Program-made: the position numbers and the translations under genes | The notes under the pieces: generated by a model | Told to the model about the DNA's origin: nothing | The model's database searches: none | What the model saw: only the letters and a program-made list of their open reading frames with translations | From: Rhodobacter aestuarii | Lineage (GTDB): Bacteria; Pseudomonadota; Alphaproteobacteria; Rhodobacterales; Rhodobacteraceae | Length of the DNA: 64,000 nucleotides | Assembly (NCBI RefSeq): GCF_900156655.1 | Contig: NZ_FTOG01000010.1 | Location: 62,001 to 126,000, forward strand | Direction of reading: 5' to 3' | Shown here: in pieces, positions 43,586 through 52,788 of the stretch | Layout of the letters: each line of letters starts with the position of its first letter | Numbering within the stretch: the stretch's first letter is position 1

Positions 43586-44464
43586 ATGGCGATCCCTTTC
43601 CCCGAGATATCCCCCAATGCCTTTGTGATCCCCGGAGTAGACCTGCCCATTCGCTGGTATGCTTTGGCCTACATTGCGGGGCTATTGGCGGGCTGGCGGA
43701 TCATCGTCGCGCTTATGAAGAGGCCAAAGCTCTGGGGCGGGCGCATACCGATGCCGCCCGAAAAGGTTGAAGACCTGCTCACCGCGGTGATTCTGGGCGT
43801 GATCTTGGGGGGACGGCTTGGCTATGTGCTCTTTTACGACCTGCCGACCTATGTGGCCGATCCTTTGGCGGTGTTCCGGGTATGGGAAGGCGGGATGGCC
43901 TTTCACGGCGGGTTTTTGGGTGTTGTGGTGGCTGGCATCTGGTTTTGCCGTCGTCATGGCTACCCGGCGCTGTCGGTGGGCGATGCTTTTGCGCTGGTGG
44001 CTCCCATCGGGCTTTTGTTTGGGCGCGTGGCCAATTTCATCAAGCCAGAGCTTTGGGGGCGGCCGACCGATGCGGCTTTGGGCGTGATTTTCCCCGGGCA
44101 AGCGGCGCAAACCTGTATGGGCTGGGCGGGGCAGGTGGATGGCTTTTGTGCTCGCCATCCCTCACAGCTTTATGAAGCGGGGCTTGAGGGGCTCGTTTTG
44201 GGCGCCGTGCTGTGGGGGTTGATGGCGCGCGGCGCGCTGCAACGACCGGGGCTGCTTATGGGCGTGTTCTTGATGGGCTATGGGCTGGCGCGCGCTTTTG
44301 TCGAGCTGTTCCGCCAGCCTGATGTGCAATTCACCTCGCCGACCAACCCGATTGGCTATGCGCTCCAATTTGGTGAGTTCGGACTGACGATGGGGCAGAT
44401 CTTGTCGATCCCGATGGTGCTCGTCGGGCTCGCCTTCGTGCTGATTGCGCGGGTCAAGGCATGA
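43586..44464 (+). CDS. lgt: Prolipoprotein diacylglyceryl transferase
   Basis: A 292-residue inner-membrane enzyme with about seven helices. FHGGFLGVV and the signature around GRVANFIKPELWGRPTD contain the catalytic His and Arg/Asn residues. It moves a diacylglyceryl group from phosphatidylglycerol to the lipobox Cys of prolipoproteins. The ATG at 43586 follows GAGGCCCCG. It overlaps the downstream methyltransferase gene by 4 bases. Confidence 0.96.
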   Translation: MAIPFPEISPNAFVIPGVDLPIRWYALAYIAGLLAGWRIIVALMKRPKLWGGRIPMPPEKVEDLLTAVILGVILGGRLGYVLFYDLPTYVADPLAVFRVWEGGMAFHGGFLGVVVAGIWFCRRHGYPALSVGDAFALVAPIGLLFGRVANFIKPELWGRPTDAALGVIFPGQAAQTCMGWAGQVDGFCARHPSQLYEAGLEGLVLGAVLWGLMARGALQRPGLLMGVFLMGYGLARAFVELFRQPDVQFTSPTNPIGYALQFGEFGLTMGQILSIPMVLVGLAFVLIARVKA

Positions 44465-45534
44465 CACCACTGGGCGAACTTTTGGCGCGGCGCATCGCGG
44501 TAACAGGGCCGATCGGGCTTGATAGCTATATGGCCGACTGCCTGATGCACCCAGACCACGGCTATTACGCCACGCGCGACCCGTTTGGGCGGGCGGGGGA
44601 TTTCATTACAGCCCCCGAAATCAGCCAGATGTTTGGGGAAATGTTGGGGCTTTGCCTTGCGCAGGCGTGGCTGGATCAGGGGCGGCCTGCTCCGTTTATA
44701 TTAGCCGAATGTGGCCCCGGGCGCGGCACGCTGATGGCCGATGTGTTGCGCACGATCCGCACGGTTCCGGGGATGCAGGAGGCCGCGCAGGTGCATCTGA
44801 TCGAGGCGTCATCCACGCTTCGTGAACTACAGTGCGCCAAAATTGCGCCGCAAGACGTTGTTTTTCATGAGAGTATCTCAAGCCTGCCCGAGGCGCCGCT
44901 GTTCCTCTTGGCGAACGAGTTTTTTGATGCCCTGCCAATCCGCCAATTTATCCGGCAAGGGCCGGGTTGGGCCGAGCGGCAGGTCGGGCTGCAAGGCGAT
45001 GTTCTCGTGCCGGGCCTTGCACCGCCTGCGCCTTTGGAAGCCTTGCAACATCGGCTGCAAGACACGCGCGAGGAAGATGTGGTCGAGATTTGCCCCGCCG
45101 CTGCGCCGATTGCCGGGGAAATTGCGACGCGGATTGCCGCGCATGGTGGCGTGGCGCTGATTGTCGATTACGGCCATTGGCACAGCCTTGGCGATACCTT
45201 TCAGGCGGTCAAAGACCATGCTCCTTGCGACCCGTTCGCCGCGCCCGGTGAAGCTGATTTGACCGCGCATGTGGATTTTGAGCCTTTGGCGCAGGCAGCG
45301 CGTGCCGCTGGCGCCTCGGCCAGTGCCATGACCGCCCAAGGCGTGCTTTTGGAACGGCTTGGGATCACCGCACGGGCCGAGGCGCTTGCCCGCAAACTGG
45401 ACGGCGCGGCCTTGCAGGCCCATATTGCTGCGCATCGGCGCTTGACCCATCCCGAAGAAATGGGTCAGGTGTTCCAAAGCCTTGCCATCTTCCCCGCAAC
45501 CGCCCCGCTGCCGCCGGGCTTCGACGCTGCTTGA
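44461..45534 (+). CDS. MidA/NDUFAF7-family SAM-dependent methyltransferase
   Basis: A 357-residue class I methyltransferase. DPFGRAGDFITAPEISQMFG is the N-terminal family block, LAECGPGRGTLMADVLR the SAM-binding loop, and ANEFFDALPIRQF follows. In eukaryotes the family methylates an Arg of a complex I subunit; a similar target here is an inference. It overlaps lgt by ATGA and is followed after 9 bases by pgeF, a conserved order in Rhodobacterales. Confidence 0.9.
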   Translation: MTPLGELLARRIAVTGPIGLDSYMADCLMHPDHGYYATRDPFGRAGDFITAPEISQMFGEMLGLCLAQAWLDQGRPAPFILAECGPGRGTLMADVLRTIRTVPGMQEAAQVHLIEASSTLRELQCAKIAPQDVVFHESISSLPEAPLFLLANEFFDALPIRQFIRQGPGWAERQVGLQGDVLVPGLAPPAPLEALQHRLQDTREEDVVEICPAAAPIAGEIATRIAAHGGVALIVDYGHWHSLGDTFQAVKDHAPCDPFAAPGEADLTAHVDFEPLAQAARAAGASASAMTAQGVLLERLGITARAEALARKLDGAALQAHIAAHRRLTHPEEMGQVFQSLAIFPATAPLPPGFDAA

Positions 45535-45543
45535 GCTCTTATC

Positions 45544-46305
45544 ATGCCCACCACGCTCGAATTCCTGACTGCTCCGGCCCTTTCGGGCACACGCCACGGG
45601 TTCTTTACCCGCAAGGGCGGTGCCTCGTCTGGGGTGTTTTCTGGGCTCAATTGCGGGCATGGCTCAAGCGATCAGACCGAGGCGGTGGCACTGAATCGGT
45701 CTCGTGTCGCTGACGCGATGGGTGTTGCGCCTGCCGCTATGGTCGGTGTTTGGCAGGTGCATTCCGCCGATGTGGTTGCCGTGGATGCGCCGCTTACGGA
45801 AAAGGTTGAGGCCGATGGCATTGTGACCGCCACGCCGGGGCTATTGCTGACGGTGCTGACCGCCGATTGCCAACCGGTGCTTTTTGCAGATCGGCAAGCC
45901 GGTGTGATTGGGGCCACCCATGCGGGTTGGCGCGGCAGCCTTGAGGGTATTTTGGAAGAAACCCTTGCCGCGATGGAGCGCCTTGGGGCGAAGCGCGCCA
46001 ATATCACCGCTGTCATTGGGCCGTGCATCTCGCAGCGCGCCTATGAGGTTGGGCACGACTTCATGGAAAACTTCTTGGTCGAGGATGCCGAGAATGCGCG
46101 TTTCTTTGCCGGTGGCCCGCAAGGCAAGCCGATGTTCGATTTGCCCGCCTATAGCCTTGCGCGGTTACGCGCTGCGGGTGTCGGCTCGGCGGAATGGATT
46201 GGGCGCTGCACCTATTCGGAACCAGATCGGTTTTATTCCTACCGCCGCACGACTCACGCGGGAGAGGCTGATTACGGGCGGCTGATCTCAACGATCCGGC
46301 TCTGA
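45544..46305 (+). CDS. pgeF: Peptidoglycan editing factor PgeF (laccase-domain, formerly polyphenol oxidase)
   Basis: A 253-residue Cu_oxidase_4/YfiH-family protein. LTADCQPVLFADRQAGVIGA, THAGWRGSLEGILEET and IGPCIS are the conserved blocks, with zinc-binding His/Cys residues. PgeF corrects cell-wall precursors with wrongly added amino acids. It lies 9 bases after the methyltransferase gene and probably shares its transcript. Confidence 0.93.
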   Translation: MPTTLEFLTAPALSGTRHGFFTRKGGASSGVFSGLNCGHGSSDQTEAVALNRSRVADAMGVAPAAMVGVWQVHSADVVAVDAPLTEKVEADGIVTATPGLLLTVLTADCQPVLFADRQAGVIGATHAGWRGSLEGILEETLAAMERLGAKRANITAVIGPCISQRAYEVGHDFMENFLVEDAENARFFAGGPQGKPMFDLPAYSLARLRAAGVGSAEWIGRCTYSEPDRFYSYRRTTHAGEADYGRLISTIRL

Positions 46306-46363
46306 CCCCTGAGACTGCTCTGCGCCTTTGGGGCGCGAATGTGCTCTCGTTTACCAAAGCCTT

Positions 46364-46377
46364 GCCACAATTGTGGC
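46364..46377. promoter_or_regulatory. Perfect 14-bp palindrome GCCACAATTGTGGC
   Basis: The palindrome lies 58 bases after pgeF and about 185 before the small ORF at 46562. A half copy, GCCACAATT, follows at 46439-46447. A regulator site is possible; nothing identifies the protein. Confidence 0.35.
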
Positions 46378-46561
46378 GCTGATCGCGCGGATGCGGTGCA
46401 AAGGGCCTTGTTTTGCGCGCTCTGGTAACAATCGACGCGCCACAATTTCGGGCAATGTCAGATTAACTTTTTTGCTTAAGGGTCAAAACCTCGCCGCAAA
46501 GGGGAGCGATACCTTGGGGACCGGCTAGAAGACCCAAGATGCCTGAGGCAGGAGAGATAAG

Positions 46562-46747
46562 ATGACCGCCAAGACCAATCGCCGCTGGATGCGCACCGCC
46601 CTTGAGGGCAGCGTGAAATGTGATGTGGTGATGCCCTGGCAACGTGGCGCGCAACGCAGCGAAATGCTGGCGCGCCGGGATGGCCCGCAGGCCGCCCAAG
46701 GCATGCGCAAAGACCAGATGCGTTGGCGCGCGAAAGCCGCCAGCTGA
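46562..46747 (+). CDS. Small basic hypothetical protein
   Basis: A 61-residue basic protein with TNRRWMRTALEG, CDVVMPWQRG and RSEMLARRDGPQAA. AGGAG lies 9 bases before the ATG and the codon use fits its neighbours, so it is likely real. It has no membrane segment. The MPWQRG-type core resembles short conserved proteins of Rhodobacterales, as far as I recall. The function is unknown. Confidence 0.6.
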   Translation: MTAKTNRRWMRTALEGSVKCDVVMPWQRGAQRSEMLARRDGPQAAQGMRKDQMRWRAKAAS

Positions 46748-47052
46748 GAACTTCCCCGACCCTTTCGCCCCTGTGGGGCGGGCTGCCCTTTGGGTGGCCA
46801 TTGCAGGGGCCGGGGGCTGCCACCCCCGGCCAAGGCATGTGCGCAAGGCGCGTGATTCGCGCCAATTGCGGCAAAATCTGGGCACTGTTGCCCACATCGG
46901 TGACAGTCCGCGCCACGCCGCGCGGATTGGGTTACCGCCCTTTATCAATTCTTCACGAAATTTGACCTGCGCGCGAGAGCAGCGCATTTTCGGTTTGTCT
47001 TTCTGCATCCGGTGGGGGCCGCGCAGATATGACCAGACCGAAAGGCTGTGCC
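46748..47052. other. Intergenic region, no gene seen
   Basis: 305 bases between the small ORF and the Hint-domain gene. The only clear structure is a hairpin, GGCCGGGGG (46808-46816) with CCCCCGGCC (46823-46831), a 9-bp stem with 6-base loop and no T tract. The rest shows no supported coding frame. Confidence 0.5.
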
Positions 47053-47865
47053 ATGTCATATTCCCACCGGGTGGGTACGGGGCAGGTGTCCCCCGTGCTG
47101 CGACCCCAATCACAAATGCCCGCAGGCCAGCCGCGCAAGGGGTTGCCCACGGGGAAGACGCTGCGTGCGATGCCGCTGACGCGCCGTTATGAGGCGATGT
47201 GGCTCGGGGCTGAGGGCGAAATCCTCGACAGCACCCGCCTTGCGCCAGCCATGCCACTTTTTGAAGAGGCGTTCTCGGCCCTTGCGCGCGGGGCGGTGCT
47301 GGCCACCACACAAGGGCCTGTCGCGGTCGAAGATTTGGTGCCGGGCATGCAGGTCATGACCGCCGAAGGGGCGGAGGAAATCGTGACTTGGGTGGGCTCC
47401 ATGGTGATTTACCCGGGCCGTGACGGGGCTGATGGGGGCGCAGAGCCTGTCACCCTGACACGGGTCACCGCCGAGGCATTGGGGGCCGGGCGTCCGATGC
47501 AGGATGTGGTGCTTGGCCCGCGCGCGCGCCTTTGCCTGCATGATGCGCGGCTGCGCCGTGTCGCGGGCTATGACGCGGCCTATGTGCCGGCCCGCGCCTT
47601 TGTTGACGGGGTGAGCGTGATCGAGGTGACCCCGGTCGCACCGGTCACTGTCTATCATGTCGTGTTGCAGCGGCATGGCTCGCTCAAAGTGGCGGGGCTG
47701 GAGGTAGAGGCTTTCCATCCCGGCGAGGGTGTGGAGCGCATGATCGACCCGCGAATGCTGTCGCTTTTCGCGGCGCAATTCCCGCAAATGCCCGATCTTT
47801 CCGGCTTCGGCCCGCAGGCGCATCCGCGGCTTACCCGGTTTGAGGTGGAAAGCCTTTGGGACTGA
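47053..47865 (+). CDS. Hint (Hedgehog/intein) domain-containing protein
   Basis: A 270-residue protein. The Hint module begins near FSALARGAVLATTQGPVAVE (with Ala in the place where self-splicing forms have Cys) and DLVPGMQVMTAEGAEEIVTW. It ends at VTVYHVVLQRHGSLKVAGLE. Rhodobacterales carry many such proteins, often with secreted partners; the role is unknown. ATG at 47053 has AAAGG 8 bases upstream, while in-frame ATG at 47029 has none. No signal peptide is evident. Confidence 0.8.
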   Translation: MSYSHRVGTGQVSPVLRPQSQMPAGQPRKGLPTGKTLRAMPLTRRYEAMWLGAEGEILDSTRLAPAMPLFEEAFSALARGAVLATTQGPVAVEDLVPGMQVMTAEGAEEIVTWVGSMVIYPGRDGADGGAEPVTLTRVTAEALGAGRPMQDVVLGPRARLCLHDARLRRVAGYDAAYVPARAFVDGVSVIEVTPVAPVTVYHVVLQRHGSLKVAGLEVEAFHPGEGVERMIDPRMLSLFAAQFPQMPDLSGFGPQAHPRLTRFEVESLWD

Positions 47866-47880
47866 TCGCGCAGCTTTAAA

Positions 47881-47910
47881 AAAACCGGCGCTCTTGCGGG
47901 CGCCGGTTTT
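47881..47910. terminator. Bidirectional terminator
   Basis: AAAACCGGCGC (47881-47891) pairs with GCGCCGGTTTT (47900-47910), an 11-bp stem and 8-base loop with flanking A/T tracts, between the convergent Hint and universal stress protein genes. Confidence 0.9.
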
Positions 47911-47926
47911 GCGTGGGTCGCGTGGC

Positions 47927-48766
47927 TTAATGCGCCATCAAGATCGGCACTTCGGCCTGTTCGAGCATATTGCGGGTCGCGCCACCCAAAATCGCCTCGC
48001 GGAACCGCGAATGGCCATAGGCCCCCATCACCACCATCTGTGCCGAGGTATCGCGCACATGACGGTTGATCACATCAGAAATGCGCGGCAGCGTTTTCGC
48101 CAAAACCGAGACCTCGACCTTGACGCCGTGACGCGCCAGCCATTGGCTGAGCTGCCCGCCCGGGTCCGAACGTTCCGGCCCATGCGCGGGTGGGTCAATC
48201 ACCGTGATGTCGACAAGCTGTGCCGATTTCAAAAGCGGCAGCGCCTTGCGGATCGCGTTCATCGCCTCGTTCGATTGGTTCCACGCCACCACAACCCGGC
48301 GCGCGTTCAGGCTGACCACTTGCCCATCAGGCACGATCAGTGCGGGGGATTGGCCTTCGAAAAGCGCGGCTTCCACCGCGGCCTCCAATTCCTGCCCGCG
48401 GCCCTCGCCATAGGGATGGCCCATCACGACCAAGTCGGCGAAGCGCGCGCGCAGCCCAACCACCGTTGCAATCGCGCCGATTTGGGCCACCACAGCCTCG
48501 GTGCTCCAGCGAATATCTTCGCTAGAAAGGCGCTCATTGATCGCTTTTTCGGTCTCGCGGGCCTCTTCTTGCGCCCGATCGAGAACTTCTTGCTGCACAA
48601 ACGCCGTTGCTCCGGCATAATAGTAGCCAGTTTGGGTGCGATCGACGCCCAAACACAACACTTCCAGATGTGCATCTTCGGCACGGGCCACCGCGACTGC
48701 CGAGTCGATTTGTCCATGCGCTTGTGAGACATCCGTCACAATCGTCAAAACCGTCTTGTAGGCCAT
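47927..48766 (-). CDS. Universal stress protein (UspA family), two-domain size
   Basis: A 279-residue protein, about twice a single Usp domain. The C-terminal domain has the ATP-binding pattern MGAYGHSRFREAILGGATRN. The first half has VVMGHPYGEGRGQELEAAVE, a less complete version. It is divergent from ccoN, and an FNR-like box (48827-48840) lies 61 bases before its start, so it is probably induced at low oxygen together with the oxidase. The exact role is unknown. Confidence 0.9.
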   Translation of the reverse strand: MAYKTVLTIVTDVSQAHGQIDSAVAVARAEDAHLEVLCLGVDRTQTGYYYAGATAFVQQEVLDRAQEEARETEKAINERLSSEDIRWSTEAVVAQIGAIATVVGLRARFADLVVMGHPYGEGRGQELEAAVEAALFEGQSPALIVPDGQVVSLNARRVVVAWNQSNEAMNAIRKALPLLKSAQLVDITVIDPPAHGPERSDPGGQLSQWLARHGVKVEVSVLAKTLPRISDVINRHVRDTSAQMVVMGAYGHSRFREAILGGATRNMLEQAEVPILMAH

Positions 48767-48826
48767 CTACTGCCCCCTGAATGCGGATTTATCAGCAATC
48801 TCTAACGATTCGAACGGGTTTGCACA

Positions 48827-48840
48827 TTGACGAGGATCAA
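48827..48840. promoter_or_regulatory. FNR/FnrL-like box, near-consensus
   Basis: TTGACGAGGATCAA matches TTGAT-N4-ATCAA with one mismatch. It is 61 bases upstream of the universal stress gene start and 84 bases (about eight helical turns) centre-to-centre from the second box. Confidence 0.6.
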
Positions 48841-48910
48841 GGCAGACCCTTTACAGGAGGTGGGCGCGCTGTCATGGTGCGGCGAAAGAACGCACCACCT
48901 TGTCAAGAAA

Positions 48911-48924
48911 TTGATCAAGATCAA
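48911..48924. promoter_or_regulatory. FNR/FnrL box, perfect match
   Basis: TTGATCAAGATCAA is an exact TTGAT-N4-ATCAA site, 104 bases before the ccoN start. In Rhodobacter and relatives FnrL activates ccoNOQP at low oxygen through such a site; applying that here is a family-based inference. Confidence 0.85.
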
Positions 48925-49028
48925 GGCGGGTGGCATACCCTGAAATCACAAGAGACAAGTCGAGAAACTTCTGCCCCGACCGACTCGGGATGGGACAGAA
49001 GAACAACAAGACGAAGGGACGCAAAAAT

Positions 49029-50627
49029 ATGTGGGATTACATCAAGCTGATCGCGCTTGGTCTCGCGGCGGCGCTTGCTGCATACGCAGCGAGTCAGGCG
49101 CGGGACCTGCCGTATATGGTGAACATGATCGAGGCCATGCTGGCCGCGGTCATCGCGTTCATCTGGATACTGCGCACAATGGGGGACCCCAAACCCTCGA
49201 AAAACGAATATTGCGACGGCGTTATTCGCGCCGGCGTTATTGCAACCACCTTCTGGGGCGTGGTCGGCTTCCTTGTGGCCGTGATCATCGCTTTCCAGCT
49301 CGCCTTCCCGCAGCTCAACCTTGAGTTCGGCAATGGTATGCTCAACTTCGGGCGCCTGCGTCCGCTGCATACGTCGGCGGTTATTTTCGCTTTTGGTGGT
49401 AACGCGCTGATCGCTTCTGCCTTCTATGTTGTGCAACGCACCTCGGCGGCGCGCCTGTTTGGCGGCAATTCGCTCGGTTGGTTCGTGTTCTGGGGCTGGC
49501 AGCTGATCATCGTGATGGCCGCTTCGTCCTATTTGCTCGGCGGCTCGCAAGGCCGTGAATATGCCGAGATGAACTGGCATATCGACCTGTGGATCACCGT
49601 TGTTTGGGTGGCTTACCTGCTCGCCTTCCTCGGCACGATCTTCAAACGCAAAGAACCCCACATCTATGTGGCGAACTGGTTCTACCTGTCGTTCATCGTG
49701 ACGATTGCGATGCTCCACCTCGTCAACAACCTCGCGATTCCGGTGTCGATCTTCGGTTCGAAATCGGTTCAGGTGATGTCGGGCGTGCAAGATGCCATGA
49801 CGCAATGGTGGTATGGCCACAACGCCGTGGGCTTCTTCCTGACCGCCGGCTTCTTGGGCATGATGTACTACTTCGTGCCGAAACAAGCTGAACGTCCCGT
49901 CTATTCGTACAAACTCTCGATCGTCCACTTCTGGGCCCTGATCTTCCTGTACATCTGGGCTGGCCCGCACCACCTGCACTACACCGCGCTGCCCGACTGG
50001 GCCTCGACGCTCGGCATGGTGATGTCGGTAATCCTGTGGATGCCGTCCTGGGGTGGCATGATCAACGGTCTGATGACGCTTTCGGGCGCTTGGGACAAAC
50101 TCCGCACCGATCCGGTTATTCGTATGATGGTTGTGTCCATCGGCTTCTACGGCATGTCGACCTTTGAAGGTCCGATGATGTCTATCAAAGCTGTGAACTC
50201 GCTCAGCCACTACACCGACTGGACCATTGGCCACGTGCACTCGGGTGCGCTCGGCTGGAACGGCATGATCACCTTCGGCATGCTCTACTTCCTGACGCCG
50301 CGCCTGTGGGGCCGTTCGGGTCTCTACTCGCTCAAACTGGTCAGCTGGCACTTCTGGCTCGCCACCATCGGGATCGTGCTCTACGCGTCCTCGATGTGGG
50401 TGACCGGCATCATGGAAGGCCTGATGTGGCGTGAAGTCGATGCGCAAGGCTTCCTTGTGAACGCTTTTGCCGACACCGTGGCTGCGAAAATGCCGATGTA
50501 TGTCGTGCGTGGTTGCGGCGGGGTGCTCTATCTCACCGGCGGCATCATCATGGCCTACAACCTCTGGGCCACCGTGGCCAAACAACCGAAAACGGCCGAA
50601 GCTTCGGTCGCGGTCCCGGCGGAATAA
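49029..50627 (+). CDS. ccoN: cbb3-type cytochrome c oxidase, catalytic subunit I
   Basis: A 532-residue membrane protein with about 12 helices that holds heme b and the heme b3-CuB site. Conserved blocks include [59 protein letters not shown] and [19 protein letters not shown] with the His ligands. The ATG at 49029 gives the length usual in Rhodobacter; an in-frame upstream ATG would add an unlikely leader. It is the first gene of a complete high-affinity terminal oxidase operon. Confidence 0.97.
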   Translation: MWDYIKLIALGLAAALAAYAASQARDLPYMVNMIEAMLAAVIAFIWILRTMGDPKPSKNEYCDGVIRAGVIATTFWGVVGFLVAVIIAFQLAFPQLNLEFGNGMLNFGRLRPLHTSAVIFAFGGNALIASAFYVVQRTSAARLFGGNSLGWFVFWGWQLIIVMAASSYLLGGSQGREYAEMNWHIDLWITVVWVAYLLAFLGTIFKRKEPHIYVANWFYLSFIVTIAMLHLVNNLAIPVSIFGSKSVQVMSGVQDAMTQWWYGHNAVGFFLTAGFLGMMYYFVPKQAERPVYSYKLSIVHFWALIFLYIWAGPHHLHYTALPDWASTLGMVMSVILWMPSWGGMINGLMTLSGAWDKLRTDPVIRMMVVSIGFYGMSTFEGPMMSIKAVNSLSHYTDWTIGHVHSGALGWNGMITFGMLYFLTPRLWGRSGLYSLKLVSWHFWLATIGIVLYASSMWVTGIMEGLMWREVDAQGFLVNAFADTVAAKMPMYVVRGCGGVLYLTGGIIMAYNLWATVAKQPKTAEASVAVPAE

Positions 50628-50640
50628 GGAGAGACGCAGA

Positions 50641-51368
50641 TGGCAATTCTGGACAAACACCACGTTCTTGAAAAGAACGCGACGCTGCTGCTTATCTTCT
50701 CTTTCCTCGTCGTGACCATCGGCGGGATCGTCGAGATCGCGCCGCTGTTCTACCTCGAAAACACGATCGAGAAAGTGGAAGGGGTTCGCCCCTACACGCC
50801 CCTCGAACTCACCGGGCGCGATATCTACATCCGCGAGGGCTGCTATGTTTGCCACTCGCAGATGATCCGCCCGATGCGTGACGAGGTGGAACGTTACGGC
50901 CACTATTCGCTTGCGGCCGAGTCGATGTACGACCACCCGTTCCAGTGGGGCTCCAAGCGGACGGGGCCTGACCTCGCCCGCGTTGGCGGCCGTTACTCGG
51001 ATGCGTGGCATGTCGAACACCTGACGAACCCGCAATCGGTGGTGCCGGAGTCGGTGATGCCGAGCTACAGCTACCTGTCGCACGTGCCGCTCGACAGCAC
51101 TTACATCGAGGAACGTCTGGAAACCGACGCCCTCGTTGGGGTGCCTTACACCTCGGAAATGATCGCAACGGCGAAAGCAGACTTCGTGTCTCAGGCGAAC
51201 CCTGACGAAGACTACGACTCGCTGCTCGAGCATTACGGCGAAAAAGTGAACGTTCGGAACTTTGATGGCCAACCCGGCCTGACGGAGATGGACGCGCTGA
51301 TCGCCTATCTGCAGGTGCTGGGGACGATGGTCGATTTCTCGACCTTCCAGCCCGTGGCTAGTCGCTGA
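50641..51368 (+). CDS. ccoO: cbb3-type cytochrome c oxidase, mono-heme subunit II
   Basis: A 242-residue protein with one N-terminal membrane helix and a periplasmic cytochrome c domain. The heme site is Cys68-Cys71-His72 in [13 protein letters not shown], and Met in [10 protein letters not shown] is a likely axial ligand. It passes electrons from CcoP to CcoN. AAGGAGAG precedes the ATG, 13 bases after ccoN. Confidence 0.97.
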
Positions 51369-51379
51369 GGAGAGCTGGG

Positions 51380-51589
51380 ATGGACTATCATATCTTGCGT
51401 GAATTTGCCGATAGTTGGGCGGCGGCTGCGATGCTGCTGGTCTTCCTCGGTGCCGTGGTCTGGGCGTTCCGTCCGGGTTCGGCGAAGACTCACGCCGATA
51501 CGGCGAACATCCCTTTCCGGCATGAAGACAAACCCGCCGATCCCGGCGCGGGCGACAGCCTGCGCTCGGACGACGGCGCCACGCGCTAA
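51380..51589 (+). CDS. ccoQ: cbb3-type cytochrome c oxidase subunit CcoQ
   Basis: A 69-residue protein with one membrane helix (AAAMLLVFLGAVVWAFRP) and a hydrophilic tail. CcoQ stabilises the cbb3 complex and links it to redox signalling in Rhodobacter. AGGAGAG lies before the ATG. Its place between ccoO and ccoP is conserved. Confidence 0.95.
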   Translation: MDYHILREFADSWAAAAMLLVFLGAVVWAFRPGSAKTHADTANIPFRHEDKPADPGAGDSLRSDDGATR

Positions 51590-51601
51590 GGAGGCGTGGA
51601 A

Positions 51602-52492
51602 ATGAGCAAAAAACCGACGAAAAAAGAGATCCAGACCACGGGCCATTCGTGGGATGGGATCGAAGAACTGAACACGCCGCTGCCGCGCTGGTGGCTGTGG
51701 ACCTTCTATGCCTGCATCGTTTGGGGTGTGGCCTATTCGATCGCCATGCCGGCTTGGCCGATCTTTGCTTCGGGGGCGACCCCGGGTCTGCTCGGGTCCT
51801 CGACCCGCGCCGATGTGGACAAAGAAATCGCCAAATTCGCCGAAATGAACAAAGCGATTGAAGAGAAGCTGGTGGCAACGGAACTGACCGAGATCTCGAG
51901 CGATCCCGAGTTGGTCACCTATGTCAACAACGCTGGCGGCGCTGTGTTCCGGACTTGGTGCGCGCAGTGCCACGGTTCGGGCGCGGGCGGCAACAAAGGC
52001 TTCCCGAGCCTGATCGACAGCGACTGGCTCCATGGCGGTACGATCGACCAGATCTATCTGGACGTGCAGCATGGTATCCGCGATCCGCTTGATCCCGATA
52101 CCAACGCGGCGGCGCAGATGCCGGCACACCTCGACGACGAGCTGCTGGAACCGGCGCAGATCGACGAAGTCGTTCAATATGTCCGCCAAATCTCGGGCCA
52201 AGATGCCGATGCCGAATTGGCGACGGCTGGCGCTGAGGTCTTTGCCGAATGGTGCGTCTCGTGCCACGGCGAAGATGCCAAGGGCATGCAAGAAATGGGT
52301 GCGCCCAACCTGACCGACGCGATCTGGCTCTATGGCGGTGACGTTGACACGCTCACCACCACGATCCGGCACGGCCGCGCTGGCGTGATGCCCTCGTGGA
52401 GCTACGGCACCACCGAAGGCACCTCGCGTCTGAGCGAAGTGCAGATCCGCGCTGTCTCCGCCTATGTGCACAGCCTCGGCGGCGGCGAATAA
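51602..52492 (+). CDS. ccoP: cbb3-type cytochrome c oxidase, di-heme subunit III
   Basis: A 296-residue protein with a membrane helix ([18 protein letters not shown]) and two cytochrome c domains. The heme motifs are Cys120-Cys123-His124 (WCAQCHGSG) and Cys218-Cys221-His222 (WCVSCHGED). It receives electrons from soluble cytochromes. AAGGAGG lies 7 bases before the ATG at 51602; GTG at 51596 is a poorer start. A terminator follows. Confidence 0.97.
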   Translation: MSKKPTKKEIQTTGHSWDGIEELNTPLPRWWLWTFYACIVWGVAYSIAMPAWPIFASGATPGLLGSSTRADVDKEIAKFAEMNKAIEEKLVATELTEISSDPELVTYVNNAGGAVFRTWCAQCHGSGAGGNKGFPSLIDSDWLHGGTIDQIYLDVQHGIRDPLDPDTNAAAQMPAHLDDELLEPAQIDEVVQYVRQISGQDADAELATAGAEVFAEWCVSCHGEDAKGMQEMGAPNLTDAIWLYGGDVDTLTTTIRHGRAGVMPSWSYGTTEGTSRLSEVQIRAVSAYVHSLGGGE

Positions 52493-52508
52493 GCTTCAGT
52501 CAGATAGT

Positions 52509-52587
52509 CGGGGCGGTCTTCGGGCCGCCCCGATGAGCACCGACGCCCCGTCCTGTTCGCGCGTTTCCTGGGGCGTCGGTGTTTTTT
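52509..52587 (+). terminator. ccoNOQP terminator, two consecutive hairpins
   Basis: CGGGGCGG/CCGCCCCG (52509-52532) has no T tract. The next stem, CACCGACGCCCC (52538-52549) with GGGGCGTCGGTG (52570-52581), has 12 pairs and is followed by six T. The second is a canonical terminator. The remainder to ccoG (about 200 bases) shows no gene. Confidence 0.85.
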
Positions 52588-52788
52588 GCGTTGTAAGTTG
52601 CGGTATTTTGTCCTTGCGACACTAAGTCCCATGGGGCAAGACGCACTCACCCATGACAGTCTCGGTCATATCGTGTATCGCAAATCTGTCTTTATATGCA
52701 GATATGATGATCTGCGCATCGAGGCATCCCCGTTCGGACCACGGGAAGGCGGCCCGGACGCAAGCGCATTGCCAACGGAGATGAACCC

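Noticed and set aside
46463-46479. CtrA-like TTAA-N-TTAA site
   Set aside because: The two TTAA elements are 9 bases apart instead of 7, so the match is poor.
46808-46831. Terminator after the small ORF
   Set aside because: The 9-bp stem is strong but no T tract follows on either strand.
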